A stretch of DNA of 64,000 bases from UBA8752 sp002336475. GTDB taxonomy: Bacteria > Bacteroidota > Bacteroidia > Flavobacteriales_D > Sanyastnellaceae. How positions within the stretch are numbered: position 1 is the stretch's first letter; each line of letters opens with the position of its first letter. Below are positions 33,644 through 41,200 of this stretch, one piece after another. Location of the stretch: contig OX044365.1 of NCBI GenBank assembly GCA_943846755.1, forward strand, positions 2,108,001-2,172,000, read 5' to 3'. Below the pieces are notes generated by a model. It did not search any database. It was not told the origin of the DNA and saw only the letters and a program-made list of their open reading frames with translations. Both the position numbers and the translations under genes were made by a program.

Positions 33644-35125
33644 TTAGAAAATATCGAAGCGCAAGCCCCTGCCTGCATAAAAGTCGAGAATCGCGATCCG
33701 GAACACCAGGTCGTAACTGGAGCGCAATGCTGTCAGTCTGGCTGAGTCATAGCGGTTGCGTGCTTGGGTGTATTCAACTTGGGTGGAGGCGCCTTGTTCG
33801 AAGCGCAGCTGTGCATTGTCAAATGCGAGTTTGGCTGCGGTTTCAGACCGGGCGGCAGCGCCGAGGGTTTCAATGGCGTTGCGCGCATCGCGGTGGGCGC
33901 GTTCTACCGACTGTTGGAGTCCTTGTTGGGTTTGCTCCAATTGCAGTTTGGCTTGCTCAATGCCGACCTGGCTGCGGCGGATTCCATTGCGCACGGACCA
34001 ACCATTGAAAATGGGTACGGAAAGGCTAAAGAAAAGACTCTGGTTGACGTTCTGGGTAATCTGATCCGTGAAGGGCCGCGTCCGGAATTCGTTGTAAGAC
34101 AAGGCGCTGGAAAGCACGGGTTCCAATGAATTCTCTGTGACTCCAATGGTGAACACTTCAAGGGTGGGGTCGCCTATGGGTTCTTGGGCTGCACCTGAGA
34201 AACCCGATCCGTAGCTCCAGCTGGTACTAAGCCGGGGCAAGCCTACAGTCTTGGCCAGGTCTTTATTGATGTGTTGCTGGCGCACGCGGGATTCTCCAGC
34301 CTTAACTTCAGGGAAGTTGGTGAGGGCTGTTTCTAGAATGTTGTCGATGGACGGGAGGACATGAACTGTACCCACACTGCTGAGGTCGGGACGAACGATG
34401 CTGAGTTTTTCGGCATCTGTTGGACTCAGCCGCATGGTCTGTGCCAATTGCAACTTGGCAAGGGCAACCTCTCCTTCGGATGAAATCCGTGCGCTTTGAT
34501 CTGAGGCGAGCTGGGCCTGTAGGTCGAGCAGGTCAGCTTCGGGGGCGGCGCCAGCGTCTACGAAAGCGCGAATGCGTGTTACCTGGATCTCCGTAGTCTG
34601 CACATTGAGGTCGGCGATCTCCAACGCGTCTTCCGCAAACATCAACGAGAGAAAGGCGCTGGCCACTTGCAATGCAATGTCATTGCGGGTTTTGTCGAGG
34701 TCAAACCCCGCAGCAATGCGGCGTTCTTCAGCTTGATCCAGCCGCAGGTGGTTGGACATTCCATTGTAGAGCGTAACTCCTGTGCCGATGCCCACGCTGT
34801 TGGACCGGATGCGAGAAGTGGCAAACGAGTTGGTAAAAGGGTCGATGGTCTGGCCCCAATTGTAGCCGTGAGAGGCGCTTCCATTGAGCGAAGGCAGGAA
34901 GGCGGCCTTGGCCTCATCTACATCGACGTCATTGAGTTCCATGCCAATGGTCCCTTGCCTGATCAACAGGTTGTTCTGTTGTGCATGAGAGACAGCGCGG
35001 TCCAGGGTCCAGCTCGAAGTCTGGGCCATGCTGGTCACGGTGACAAGGGTAAAGAAGAGGGCGGTGGTGAAACGAAGGGGACTCTTAAAAGCCATCATCG
35101 CGGGAAAGCAGGGAGCTGTAGGCAT
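33644..35125 (-). CDS. TolC family outer membrane efflux protein
   Basis: The 493-residue protein has a signal peptide (ALFFTLVTVTSMAQ) and two repeats of the TolC fold with long coiled-coil helices, for example around LQLAQTMRLSPTDAEKLSI and in the C-terminal half around GIEQAKLQLEQTQQGLQQSV. The family forms trimeric outer membrane channels for type I secretion and multidrug efflux. It is cotranscribed with the HlyD-type adaptor. The first ATG at 35125 is preferred because a TAnnTTTG-like box (TACTTTCG, 35133-35140) lies just upstream; the ATG at 35095 would give a shorter signal peptide. Confidence 0.92.
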   Translation of the reverse strand: MPTAPCFPAMMAFKSPLRFTTALFFTLVTVTSMAQTSSWTLDRAVSHAQQNNLLIRQGTIGMELNDVDVDEAKAAFLPSLNGSASHGYNWGQTIDPFTNSFATSRIRSNSVGIGTGVTLYNGMSNHLRLDQAEERRIAAGFDLDKTRNDIALQVASAFLSLMFAEDALEIADLNVQTTEIQVTRIRAFVDAGAAPEADLLDLQAQLASDQSARISSEGEVALAKLQLAQTMRLSPTDAEKLSIVRPDLSSVGTVHVLPSIDNILETALTNFPEVKAGESRVRQQHINKDLAKTVGLPRLSTSWSYGSGFSGAAQEPIGDPTLEVFTIGVTENSLEPVLSSALSYNEFRTRPFTDQITQNVNQSLFFSLSVPIFNGWSVRNGIRRSQVGIEQAKLQLEQTQQGLQQSVERAHRDARNAIETLGAAARSETAAKLAFDNAQLRFEQGASTQVEYTQARNRYDSARLTALRSSYDLVFRIAILDFYAGRGLRFDIF

Positions 35126-35177
35126 TGCCCTGCGAAAGTACGTCTTGAGCGCATGGTGCGCACAAGGGTGGTGAAGG

Positions 35178-35930
35178 TCAGTATTCGGTGACCTCTATTT
35201 CGACCCTTCTGTTGGCTTCGTGTTGCCAAGCATATATCGGGTCTGGGAAGAGCAGGGCGTCTGCACCGCCTCCCTTGGCTGTCAGTCTCGAGGGCTCGAT
35301 TCCGTGGTCTTCGAGCCAGTGGATCATGACGGATGCCCGCTTTACACTGGCTTTGCGGTAGAAGCTTCTGGACCGGTGTCCGTCAGCGCCATTCACGTGA
35401 CCTATGATGTCCAAATTGACCGTGGGGTTTTCTTCCATCCATTTTAGAAGCTCTTCAGCGACGCCTTGCGACTTGGGGTGAAGGCGGCTCTGATTTCCCA
35501 AAAAGTGAATGCCGAGTATGTCGGTCCGTTGCCCCACTTCGAGGGGTCTGAGGTTCACTTTGATGTTGGGCTCGTGCAGCAAGTCGGGAAAAAATGTCTC
35601 GGTATGAAACATGCAGCCTGGCTTGTTTCCAATCAATGTGTGCCTGCGGTGAGGAACTACACGGAGTACCGTGTCGCTGAGTTGTGACCACCTTCCCGGG
35701 CGGCGGCTGTGGTACCCAAAGAGGACAACATCACAAGCGTCAGGGGTCCCATTCGAGGAGACTGACAACCTGTAACTGCCATATTCAAGTACGGTTTCAC
35801 TGGGGTCAATGGACCGTTCTGCGTGGAACTGGGCCGAGGAGGGAAGGACTGATAATAGAATCAGGGACAAGGCGAATAAAACAAGGGCGAAATCACGCCA
35901 TTGTTCTTTTTTGACAAGCTGGTTAAGCAT
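35178..35930 (-). CDS. OmpA-family peptidoglycan-binding protein
   Basis: The 250-residue protein has an N-terminal hydrophobic signal or anchor (FALVLFALSLILLSVLPSSA). A middle domain follows that I do not recognise (residues about 40-130). The C-terminal OmpA-like domain runs from about 135 to 250 with NLDIIGHVNGADG, SVKRASVMIHWLEDHGI, RLTAKGGGA and ANRRVEIEV. The usual GHTD motif reads GHVN. It probably tethers the envelope to peptidoglycan. A TAAATTAC box 4 bases before the ATG follows the spacing seen at other starts, but is a weak match. Confidence 0.85.
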   Translation of the reverse strand: MLNQLVKKEQWRDFALVLFALSLILLSVLPSSAQFHAERSIDPSETVLEYGSYRLSVSSNGTPDACDVVLFGYHSRRPGRWSQLSDTVLRVVPHRRHTLIGNKPGCMFHTETFFPDLLHEPNIKVNLRPLEVGQRTDILGIHFLGNQSRLHPKSQGVAEELLKWMEENPTVNLDIIGHVNGADGHRSRSFYRKASVKRASVMIHWLEDHGIEPSRLTAKGGGADALLFPDPIYAWQHEANRRVEIEVTEY

Positions 35931-35946
35931 GTCTGTAATTTACACA

Positions 35947-36171
35947 TTATTCTACCAAACTCCTATTTTTATAGACGAAATATCCAAAAAACCCGAGGAG
36001 TAGGTAAGGGACGGCCATGATGTACAGGATGCCTTGGTTGATGCCACGGCCCACGGCACCTTCTGCAGCGCTGTCCTCGGCAACCGCTTTGCACATCACA
36101 CATTGTCCGAGGGCCACATCGGCAAGCGCCAGTAGCGCAAGGAGCAGAAACAGTGGCGAGGGACGGCGCAT
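35947..36171 (-). CDS. 74-aa membrane protein with a CxxC motif, cox-associated
   Basis: The 74-residue protein has a signal or first span (LFLLLALLALADVALG), then QCVMCKAVAED and a second span (ILYIMAVPYLLLGFFGYFVY) with a short basic tail. The CxxC just after the first span could bind metal or form a disulfide on the periplasmic side. Its ATG overlaps the DUF420 stop by one base, so it is the last gene of the oxidase operon. I recognise it only as a small protein found near oxidase genes in related bacteria. The function is unknown. Confidence 0.75.
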   Translation of the reverse strand: MRRPSPLFLLLALLALADVALGQCVMCKAVAEDSAAEGAVGRGINQGILYIMAVPYLLLGFFGYFVYKNRSLVE

Positions 36172-36719
36172 CAGTATGGGTAATAGGGCGAGATCATCCA
36201 AAAGACAACCACGCCTGTCGCGGTGACATACAGCCAAAGGGGCATCGTGATTTTGGCTATGCGCCGGTGCCGTTGAATGTCTCCTGCCAGGCCACGCGCG
36301 TAGCTGAACAAAGCCAAGGGTACAATGGCCGCCGACAAGAGGATGTGGCTGACCAGAATGACGAAATAGACGGTCCGGATGGCGCCCTCGCCTCCGAACT
36401 TGGTGGATTCGGTCAGCAAGTGAAAGGCCACATAACTGACCAGGAACAGCGCAGATAGGGCCAAGGCGGCTGTGTTGAGTGCTTTGTGCCGTGCCACCTT
36501 TCCGCGGCGAATGGCCATCAAGGAGGCAGCGAGACAGCAAAACGCAGTGGCGTTGAGCAGGGCATTGAGACGGGGCAGCCAATACACCTGACGCAAGGTC
36601 TCTTCCGAGAGTCCTTCGGCAGGGGGGATGAGGTACAGTCCTGTGACGATCAGTGGAACAGCGATGGAGAGGATCCATACAAACCTTTGAACGGCGCGTT
36701 GAGGTAGGGCTTGGGTCAT
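36171..36719 (-). CDS. DUF420 (CtaM-like) cytochrome oxidase-associated membrane protein
   Basis: The 182-residue protein has five membrane spans and the conserved histidines of the DUF420 family: RHKALNTAA, VAFHLL, LVSHILLSAAIV and RHRRIAKIT. A Gram-positive member, CtaM, is needed for heme-copper oxidase assembly. The setting here, overlapping the Sco gene by 4 bases in an oxidase operon, supports a similar role. The heme or copper target is not known. Confidence 0.85.
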   Translation of the reverse strand: MTQALPQRAVQRFVWILSIAVPLIVTGLYLIPPAEGLSEETLRQVYWLPRLNALLNATAFCCLAASLMAIRRGKVARHKALNTAALALSALFLVSYVAFHLLTESTKFGGEGAIRTVYFVILVSHILLSAAIVPLALFSYARGLAGDIQRHRRIAKITMPLWLYVTATGVVVFWMISPYYPY

Positions 36720-37993
36720 GGCTGAACTTGATCGGCTGCAGGTGTCTTTTGTTGTGCCAACACTTGCATCAGATGTTCAAACATTTGGTCGACGTCTGAA
36801 GTTCTCGTCCCGTCATAAGAACCGCGCAGATGTCCATCAGCATCCACAAGAAGGATCTGGTCGCTGTGAAAGAAACCGCCTGCAGCGGTATCGCTCGCAA
36901 GGGCCGTGAGCAGATAGCCTTCTTGCAACAAGGGGTAGAGTTCTTCTTCTGGGCCGGTCAAGAATTTCCATACGCTGGAGTCTGCGCCCAAGCGTTCGCC
37001 GTAGCTCCTCATTCGCTCTGGCGAGTCGTTCTCAGGGTCTACAGTATGGCTGATGATGCGCACTTCATCTTGTAAACCTGCCGCCCAAAGTTGGTCGTGC
37101 ACGCGGGCGAGTTGAGAGCTGATGACCGGGCAGATGGTCGGGCATGAGGTAAAAAACGCATCGACCAACCTCACTTTGCCATTCAAATCGCGGTGGCTGA
37201 ACTCGGCGCCATTTTGGTCGATGAGGGAAAACTTGGGCACGGTGTAAGGGGCGTTGCCAAGTTGGGGCCCTAGGAAGGGGAGCGGGGGAGCTGCGGCCCA
37301 ATCACGCGTTCTCTTTTCCCGTTCTTTTTTGCGCTTCTTGAGCAAGGCGATGTCCTCAACAGCGTCGCCAATTTCATGCTCGCTGGATGCGAGATACTTC
37401 TGTCTCACAAAACCCTTGTCGTCTACCAGCAGCAGGGTCGCAATGTTGAAACGGTCTGCAGGGTCTCTGGGGATGCCCAATCCTGAATCAATGATGCTGT
37501 CAATGTCAGATTGGTTGCCAGTGAGGAAGCGCCATTTGTCGGGGTAACGGTTGTACCTCTCGTTCCTTTCAACGTATTCCTGGAGTTTTTTGGGCGTATC
37601 GTGTTCTGCATCGAGCGTGAAGCACAGCAGTCCCACATCGGGCTCGTCTCGGTACCTCCAGTTGGCCCACAAAAGTTGTTGGGTAAATGCGGCGAGCTGT
37701 GGCGAGGTGGCGGTGTCCGTAGTCATGAATGCCACCAGCCAGAACGTGCCTGCCAATGCACTTCTGTCAACGGTTCTTCCCAATTGGTCCTGGAGTGCAA
37801 ATTCAGGCAGGCGACGCGCGTCTTGCGCGGTAGTGATCCGCTCTCCTGCTTGATCGAAATAGTCGAGGTCGCTGAATTCGTGCCGCATGCCCTTTCCCAG
37901 AAGGAGGAGCAAAAGAAGCGGCAGGCCCGGAAGGGCGACGACAAGAAAGAAACGGCGCAAGGGTCGGCGCGGAGTGGAATGGCGCTCACCCAT
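36716..37993 (-). CDS. SCO1/SenC-like copper chaperone with a second, degenerate Sco domain
   Basis: Sco proteins deliver copper to the CuA centre of oxidase subunit II. The 425-residue protein is about twice the usual length. After a membrane anchor (residues 15-33) a first Sco-like domain runs from about 60 to 205 but has TTDTATSP where the CxxxC motif belongs. A canonical domain follows at about 250-410 with CPTIC at residues 284-288 and the copper His in GFFHSDQ (376). Both copies keep the strands before and after (CFTLDAEHDTP versus SHTVDPENDSP; WRFLTGN versus WKFLTGP), indicating internal duplication. The gene overlaps DUF420 by 4 bases. Confidence 0.88.
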   Translation of the reverse strand: MGERHSTPRRPLRRFFLVVALPGLPLLLLLLLGKGMRHEFSDLDYFDQAGERITTAQDARRLPEFALQDQLGRTVDRSALAGTFWLVAFMTTDTATSPQLAAFTQQLLWANWRYRDEPDVGLLCFTLDAEHDTPKKLQEYVERNERYNRYPDKWRFLTGNQSDIDSIIDSGLGIPRDPADRFNIATLLLVDDKGFVRQKYLASSEHEIGDAVEDIALLKKRKKEREKRTRDWAAAPPLPFLGPQLGNAPYTVPKFSLIDQNGAEFSHRDLNGKVRLVDAFFTSCPTICPVISSQLARVHDQLWAAGLQDEVRIISHTVDPENDSPERMRSYGERLGADSSVWKFLTGPEEELYPLLQEGYLLTALASDTAAGGFFHSDQILLVDADGHLRGSYDGTRTSDVDQMFEHLMQVLAQQKTPAADQVQP

Positions 37994-38008
37994 GGTTGCA
38001 GCAGCTGA

Positions 38009-38386
38009 TTAGTGGAACATCAGGTCCATCCCATAATGGGCCAACCCTTCCGTGATCGCAATGAAGATCAGGTACAGGATGAACACGAAATAGGGAATGA
38101 TGACGGCGTTGCGCAGATTCTTGCGTTCATCGCCGAGGTGCATGAAGGACATCACGATGTAACCCGCTTTTAAAAGGGTCAGGATGATGAAGGTCCATTT
38201 GATGGCTGCCCAAGTGTAGGTCTCAGACCGCTTGAACATGACACCCATGCCTACCTCAATGGCCGTAATGACCGAGAGGATCACGGTTACGAGGTAAATC
38301 TTTTTACGGATGGCCACGCCTTCCTCCTCGCTGTGGTGAGCGTTGAGGGCGTAACTGTCGTTTACGATGAGGTCGTCGCGCTCCAT
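38009..38386 (-). CDS. Cytochrome c oxidase subunit IV-like (CtaF type)
   Basis: The 125-residue protein has three membrane spans, including YLVTVILSVITAIEVGMGVMF and FIILTLLKAGYIVMSFMHLG, matching the small prokaryotic COX IV family. The conserved KAGYIVMSFMHLGDE segment is typical. It probably stabilises the heme-copper oxidase. I chose the ATG at 38386, one base after the COX III stop, over the longer frame to 38437. Confidence 0.88.
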   Translation of the reverse strand: MERDDLIVNDSYALNAHHSEEEGVAIRKKIYLVTVILSVITAIEVGMGVMFKRSETYTWAAIKWTFIILTLLKAGYIVMSFMHLGDERKNLRNAVIIPYFVFILYLIFIAITEGLAHYGMDLMFH

Positions 38387-38387
38387 G

Positions 38388-39398
38388 TCAGATGAGGTAG
38401 AAGAAGGTGAATACAAACACCCAAACGAGGTCGACAAAGTGCCAATAGAGGCCTACTTTCTCTACCATTTCGTAGTGCTTGCGGCGTTCCATGACGCGGT
38501 TGAGCACCATCAAAAACACCACCAGATTGATGATCACACCGGAGAACACATGGAATCCATGGAATCCAGTGATGAAGAAGAAGAAGTTGCTGTAGCCTTG
38601 CTGGGTGGCGTACTCACTGTGGTTGATGCCGCCCCAATCTGCACCGAGCCCTGGGATGGGAGCGCCAAAGGAGAAGTTTTCTGACCGGGCGTTCCAAAGG
38701 GCCATCATGGCGTCTCCTTCAAGCTCCGTTTCGTCTTCGATGTACTTGTTGATTCGAAGGCTGTGCAAATGGGCTTCGTGTGGGTGGTCGCCCAGCTCGG
38801 TGAGCACCACATGACCGCCGTCTTCGGAAAGGGGGACAGTCAGAGGGTCCTGGAGGTGCATCTCCATGAGGTGCCCGAAGTGGTGGTCCATGTAAACCCG
38901 TTCTCCAGCCGAGAGGGTCAGTGCATCTCCGTCAGGTGTGGAAATCGTGACCTCCTTGGCCAGGTTGAAGCAACCGCCGCCGCCGTGAATAAAGTGGCTC
39001 CATTCCCAAGCTTGCGAACTCAAAAAGAAGATGCCACCGATGACGGTCAGGCCCATCCACTTCAGCACCCCGGAGCGGTCGTTCCTGTGGCCAGCTTCTA
39101 CGGCCAGTACCATGGTGACTGAGCTCACGATGAGGATGAACGTCATGAGCGCTACGTAAGCGAGGGGATATTCACCTTCGAGGCCTGGCAGGGCCCGGAA
39201 AGCTTGTTCTCCGATGGGCCAGGGGTCTACTGAACTCGCCCGCCAGAAGGCGTAAGCGATCAACAGTCCTCCAAACGTCAAAGCGTCTGATACGAGGAAA
39301 TACCACATCATCATTTTGCCGTAGCTCACGCTGAACGGCGAGCGTCCTCCTCCCCAGAGGACCTCTTTAGAAATTGCTGATTTTGCCTCTCCGGACAT
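38388..39398 (-). CDS. Cytochrome c oxidase subunit III, long form
   Basis: The 336-residue protein carries the COX III helices: KMMMWYFLVSDALTFGGLL, the EWSHFI helix, the GFHGFHVFSGVIINL helix and the final KVGLYWHFVDLVWVFVF. A hydrophilic insert of about 100 residues, rich in His and acidic residues (around HFGHLMEMHLQDP and HPHEAHLHSL), lies between the middle helices. Subunit III helps proton uptake and oxidase stability. It is one of two COX III genes in tandem; a similar doubling is known in Bacteroidota oxidase clusters. Subunits I and II are outside the window. Confidence 0.93.
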   Translation of the reverse strand: MSGEAKSAISKEVLWGGGRSPFSVSYGKMMMWYFLVSDALTFGGLLIAYAFWRASSVDPWPIGEQAFRALPGLEGEYPLAYVALMTFILIVSSVTMVLAVEAGHRNDRSGVLKWMGLTVIGGIFFLSSQAWEWSHFIHGGGGCFNLAKEVTISTPDGDALTLSAGERVYMDHHFGHLMEMHLQDPLTVPLSEDGGHVVLTELGDHPHEAHLHSLRINKYIEDETELEGDAMMALWNARSENFSFGAPIPGLGADWGGINHSEYATQQGYSNFFFFITGFHGFHVFSGVIINLVVFLMVLNRVMERRKHYEMVEKVGLYWHFVDLVWVFVFTFFYLI

Positions 39399-39431
39399 GA
39401 CGCTGATTTGCGCCGCAATATTACGTCATCC

Positions 39432-40259
39432 TCAATGGATGAGGAAGAGGAAAGCGAACAGGTATACCCACAGCAGGCCTAAGAAGTGCCAGTACACACC
39501 ACCGGTGTGCAATCTGATGGTGTCATCAGGGGTGATTTTGCCTCTGAGAATGCGAATCCCATTGACCACGAGGTAGGCCAAACCAAGGGCCAAGTGAAAC
39601 AGGTGAATCAGGATCAAGATGAACAGGTAACCCGCGGAAGAATTTGAGGTCCGAACCACGTCAATGGTGATGTCGCGGGCCATCAGGACATCGTCTGAGG
39701 CAAACAACTGCTTGGTTTCAGGGCGGTAATTCAAGGCAGTCCCGTCTTGGACGATGGTGTAGTCAACCCCCCATTCTGCAGGGCCCTCCAACAATTGATT
39801 GATGCTGTTCCAGCGGTATGCCTTGGCACCGGAGGCCAGCTCATCTACGGTCCAGCCCATGCCTTTGTCTTGCAATTGTCCCCAGCCGTTCAACTGCAGT
39901 ACTGTAAAGGCGACGCCCAGTCCGAACGTGATGGCCAAGAAAATGAAGCTGGCTTGGGGCTTGCCTTGCTTCATGGAGCGAAGGCTGAGCCACATGGGGA
40001 GGGAGCTCAAGACGATCAACACGTTGCTGATCCAGAGGTCTTGTACGGGTTCGATGTGAACCCAGAATTGGCCCACGTTCGAAACAATGTAAGCCGAGGT
40101 AAAACCTGCAAACAGCATGACTACGGCGAAGACGATGAAGTACATCAACATCTTTTTGGTGCGGTCCCGTATTGAAGGGTCCAGTCCCTCGAAGACGTCA
40201 ATTTTACGCTGTGGTGCTTCGGAAGTGGAGTCGTTGGTGTTCATGGCATCGTATGACAT
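39432..40259 (-). CDS. Cytochrome c oxidase subunit III, second copy
   Basis: The 275-residue protein is a diverged COX III homologue. It has an N-terminal helix (KMLMYFIVFAVVMLFAGFTSAYIVS), the LHTGGVYWHFLGLLWVYLFAFLFLIH C-terminal helix in which the HFLGLLW core is typical, and LILIHLFHLALGLAYLVV in between. It carries a hydrophilic insert of about 80 residues ahead of SSAGYLFIL. It lies between the first COX III gene and heme O synthase on the same strand. Together the two copies may form a heterodimeric subunit III, which is inference. Confidence 0.9.
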   Translation of the reverse strand: MSYDAMNTNDSTSEAPQRKIDVFEGLDPSIRDRTKKMLMYFIVFAVVMLFAGFTSAYIVSNVGQFWVHIEPVQDLWISNVLIVLSSLPMWLSLRSMKQGKPQASFIFLAITFGLGVAFTVLQLNGWGQLQDKGMGWTVDELASGAKAYRWNSINQLLEGPAEWGVDYTIVQDGTALNYRPETKQLFASDDVLMARDITIDVVRTSNSSAGYLFILILIHLFHLALGLAYLVVNGIRILRGKITPDDTIRLHTGGVYWHFLGLLWVYLFAFLFLIH

Positions 40260-40287
40260 GGAGAGAACCGTTGGAGGGCTCTTGGGT

Positions 40288-41175
40288 TCAGGGCAACTTG
40301 TCGAGTACGTACGTGAGTTGCACGATAGGGAGGTACAAGAAGCTCGCGAACATCAATTTTCTTGCATTTTCGACTTCAAGGTTGCGCCAAAGGCGGTAGG
40401 CGGGGACGCAAAATCCCAGTCCTGCGATGATGGCGACCACCAATGCGGTGTCACCCACCATGGCTTCTCCGCCGGGCAGCGCCCAGGGCAGCAGACTCGC
40501 AGGGATGCAGAGCATGGTGTAGAGCAGAATTTGACGGGCACTGGCGGCACTGCGGCCTTCTTTGAAGGGCAGCATGCGGTATCCTGCTTTGAGGTAGTCC
40601 TCATGTGCCACCCATGCGATGGCCCAGAAATGTGGGAATTGCCACATAAACTGCACGGCAAATAAGGTGCCGGGCTCTATGCCAAAGCGGTGTGTGGCGG
40701 CTACGTACCCCAGCATGGGTGGAATGGCACCAGGAATGGCCCCCACCAGTACACTGAAGCCTGTGCGCGCTTTGAGCGGTGTGTAGGCGAGGACGTAACT
40801 GAGCAGTGCCAAGAGGCCGAGTATGCCAGCGCGGACTCCGAGGTCAAACAAAGCGGCGAGCCCTAAAATTCCCGCAGCCGTGGACCATAGGGCTGCGGCT
40901 TTGACGGACATCCGTCCTGTGGGAAGAGGCCGGTTGGCCGTCCTCCCCATTTTGGCGTCGTTGGACTTCTCGATGATTTGATTGAAACCGTTGGACGCCC
41001 CTGTGAGCAAATACCCTCCAATGGTGAGCTTTAAAAAGGGAACCAAAGCGATGGTTTCGGCGCCCATGAACCAGCCAAGCACAGCGCTCATGACGACGAA
41101 AGTGCCGAGGCGCAGTTTGAAAAGAACGGCGATGTCCTTCATCAAGGTGGGGGTGGGCTCGGGAGTAGCCGTCAT
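40288..41175 (-). CDS. ctaB: Protoheme IX farnesyltransferase (heme O synthase)
   Basis: The enzyme transfers a farnesyl group to heme b to make heme O for the oxidase. The 295-residue UbiA-family protein has about nine membrane helices, the first prenyl-binding motif in NGFNQIIEKSNDAKMGRTA followed by NRPLP, and a second region HEDYLKAGYRMLPF. It heads the minus-strand oxidase operon. A TAATTTCG box lies 9 bases upstream of the ATG. No heme A synthase (ctaA) is visible here. Confidence 0.96.
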   Translation of the reverse strand: MTATPEPTPTLMKDIAVLFKLRLGTFVVMSAVLGWFMGAETIALVPFLKLTIGGYLLTGASNGFNQIIEKSNDAKMGRTANRPLPTGRMSVKAAALWSTAAGILGLAALFDLGVRAGILGLLALLSYVLAYTPLKARTGFSVLVGAIPGAIPPMLGYVAATHRFGIEPGTLFAVQFMWQFPHFWAIAWVAHEDYLKAGYRMLPFKEGRSAASARQILLYTMLCIPASLLPWALPGGEAMVGDTALVVAIIAGLGFCVPAYRLWRNLEVENARKLMFASFLYLPIVQLTYVLDKLP

Positions 41176-41200
41176 GGGGCGGGGCGAAATTAGGGCGGCC

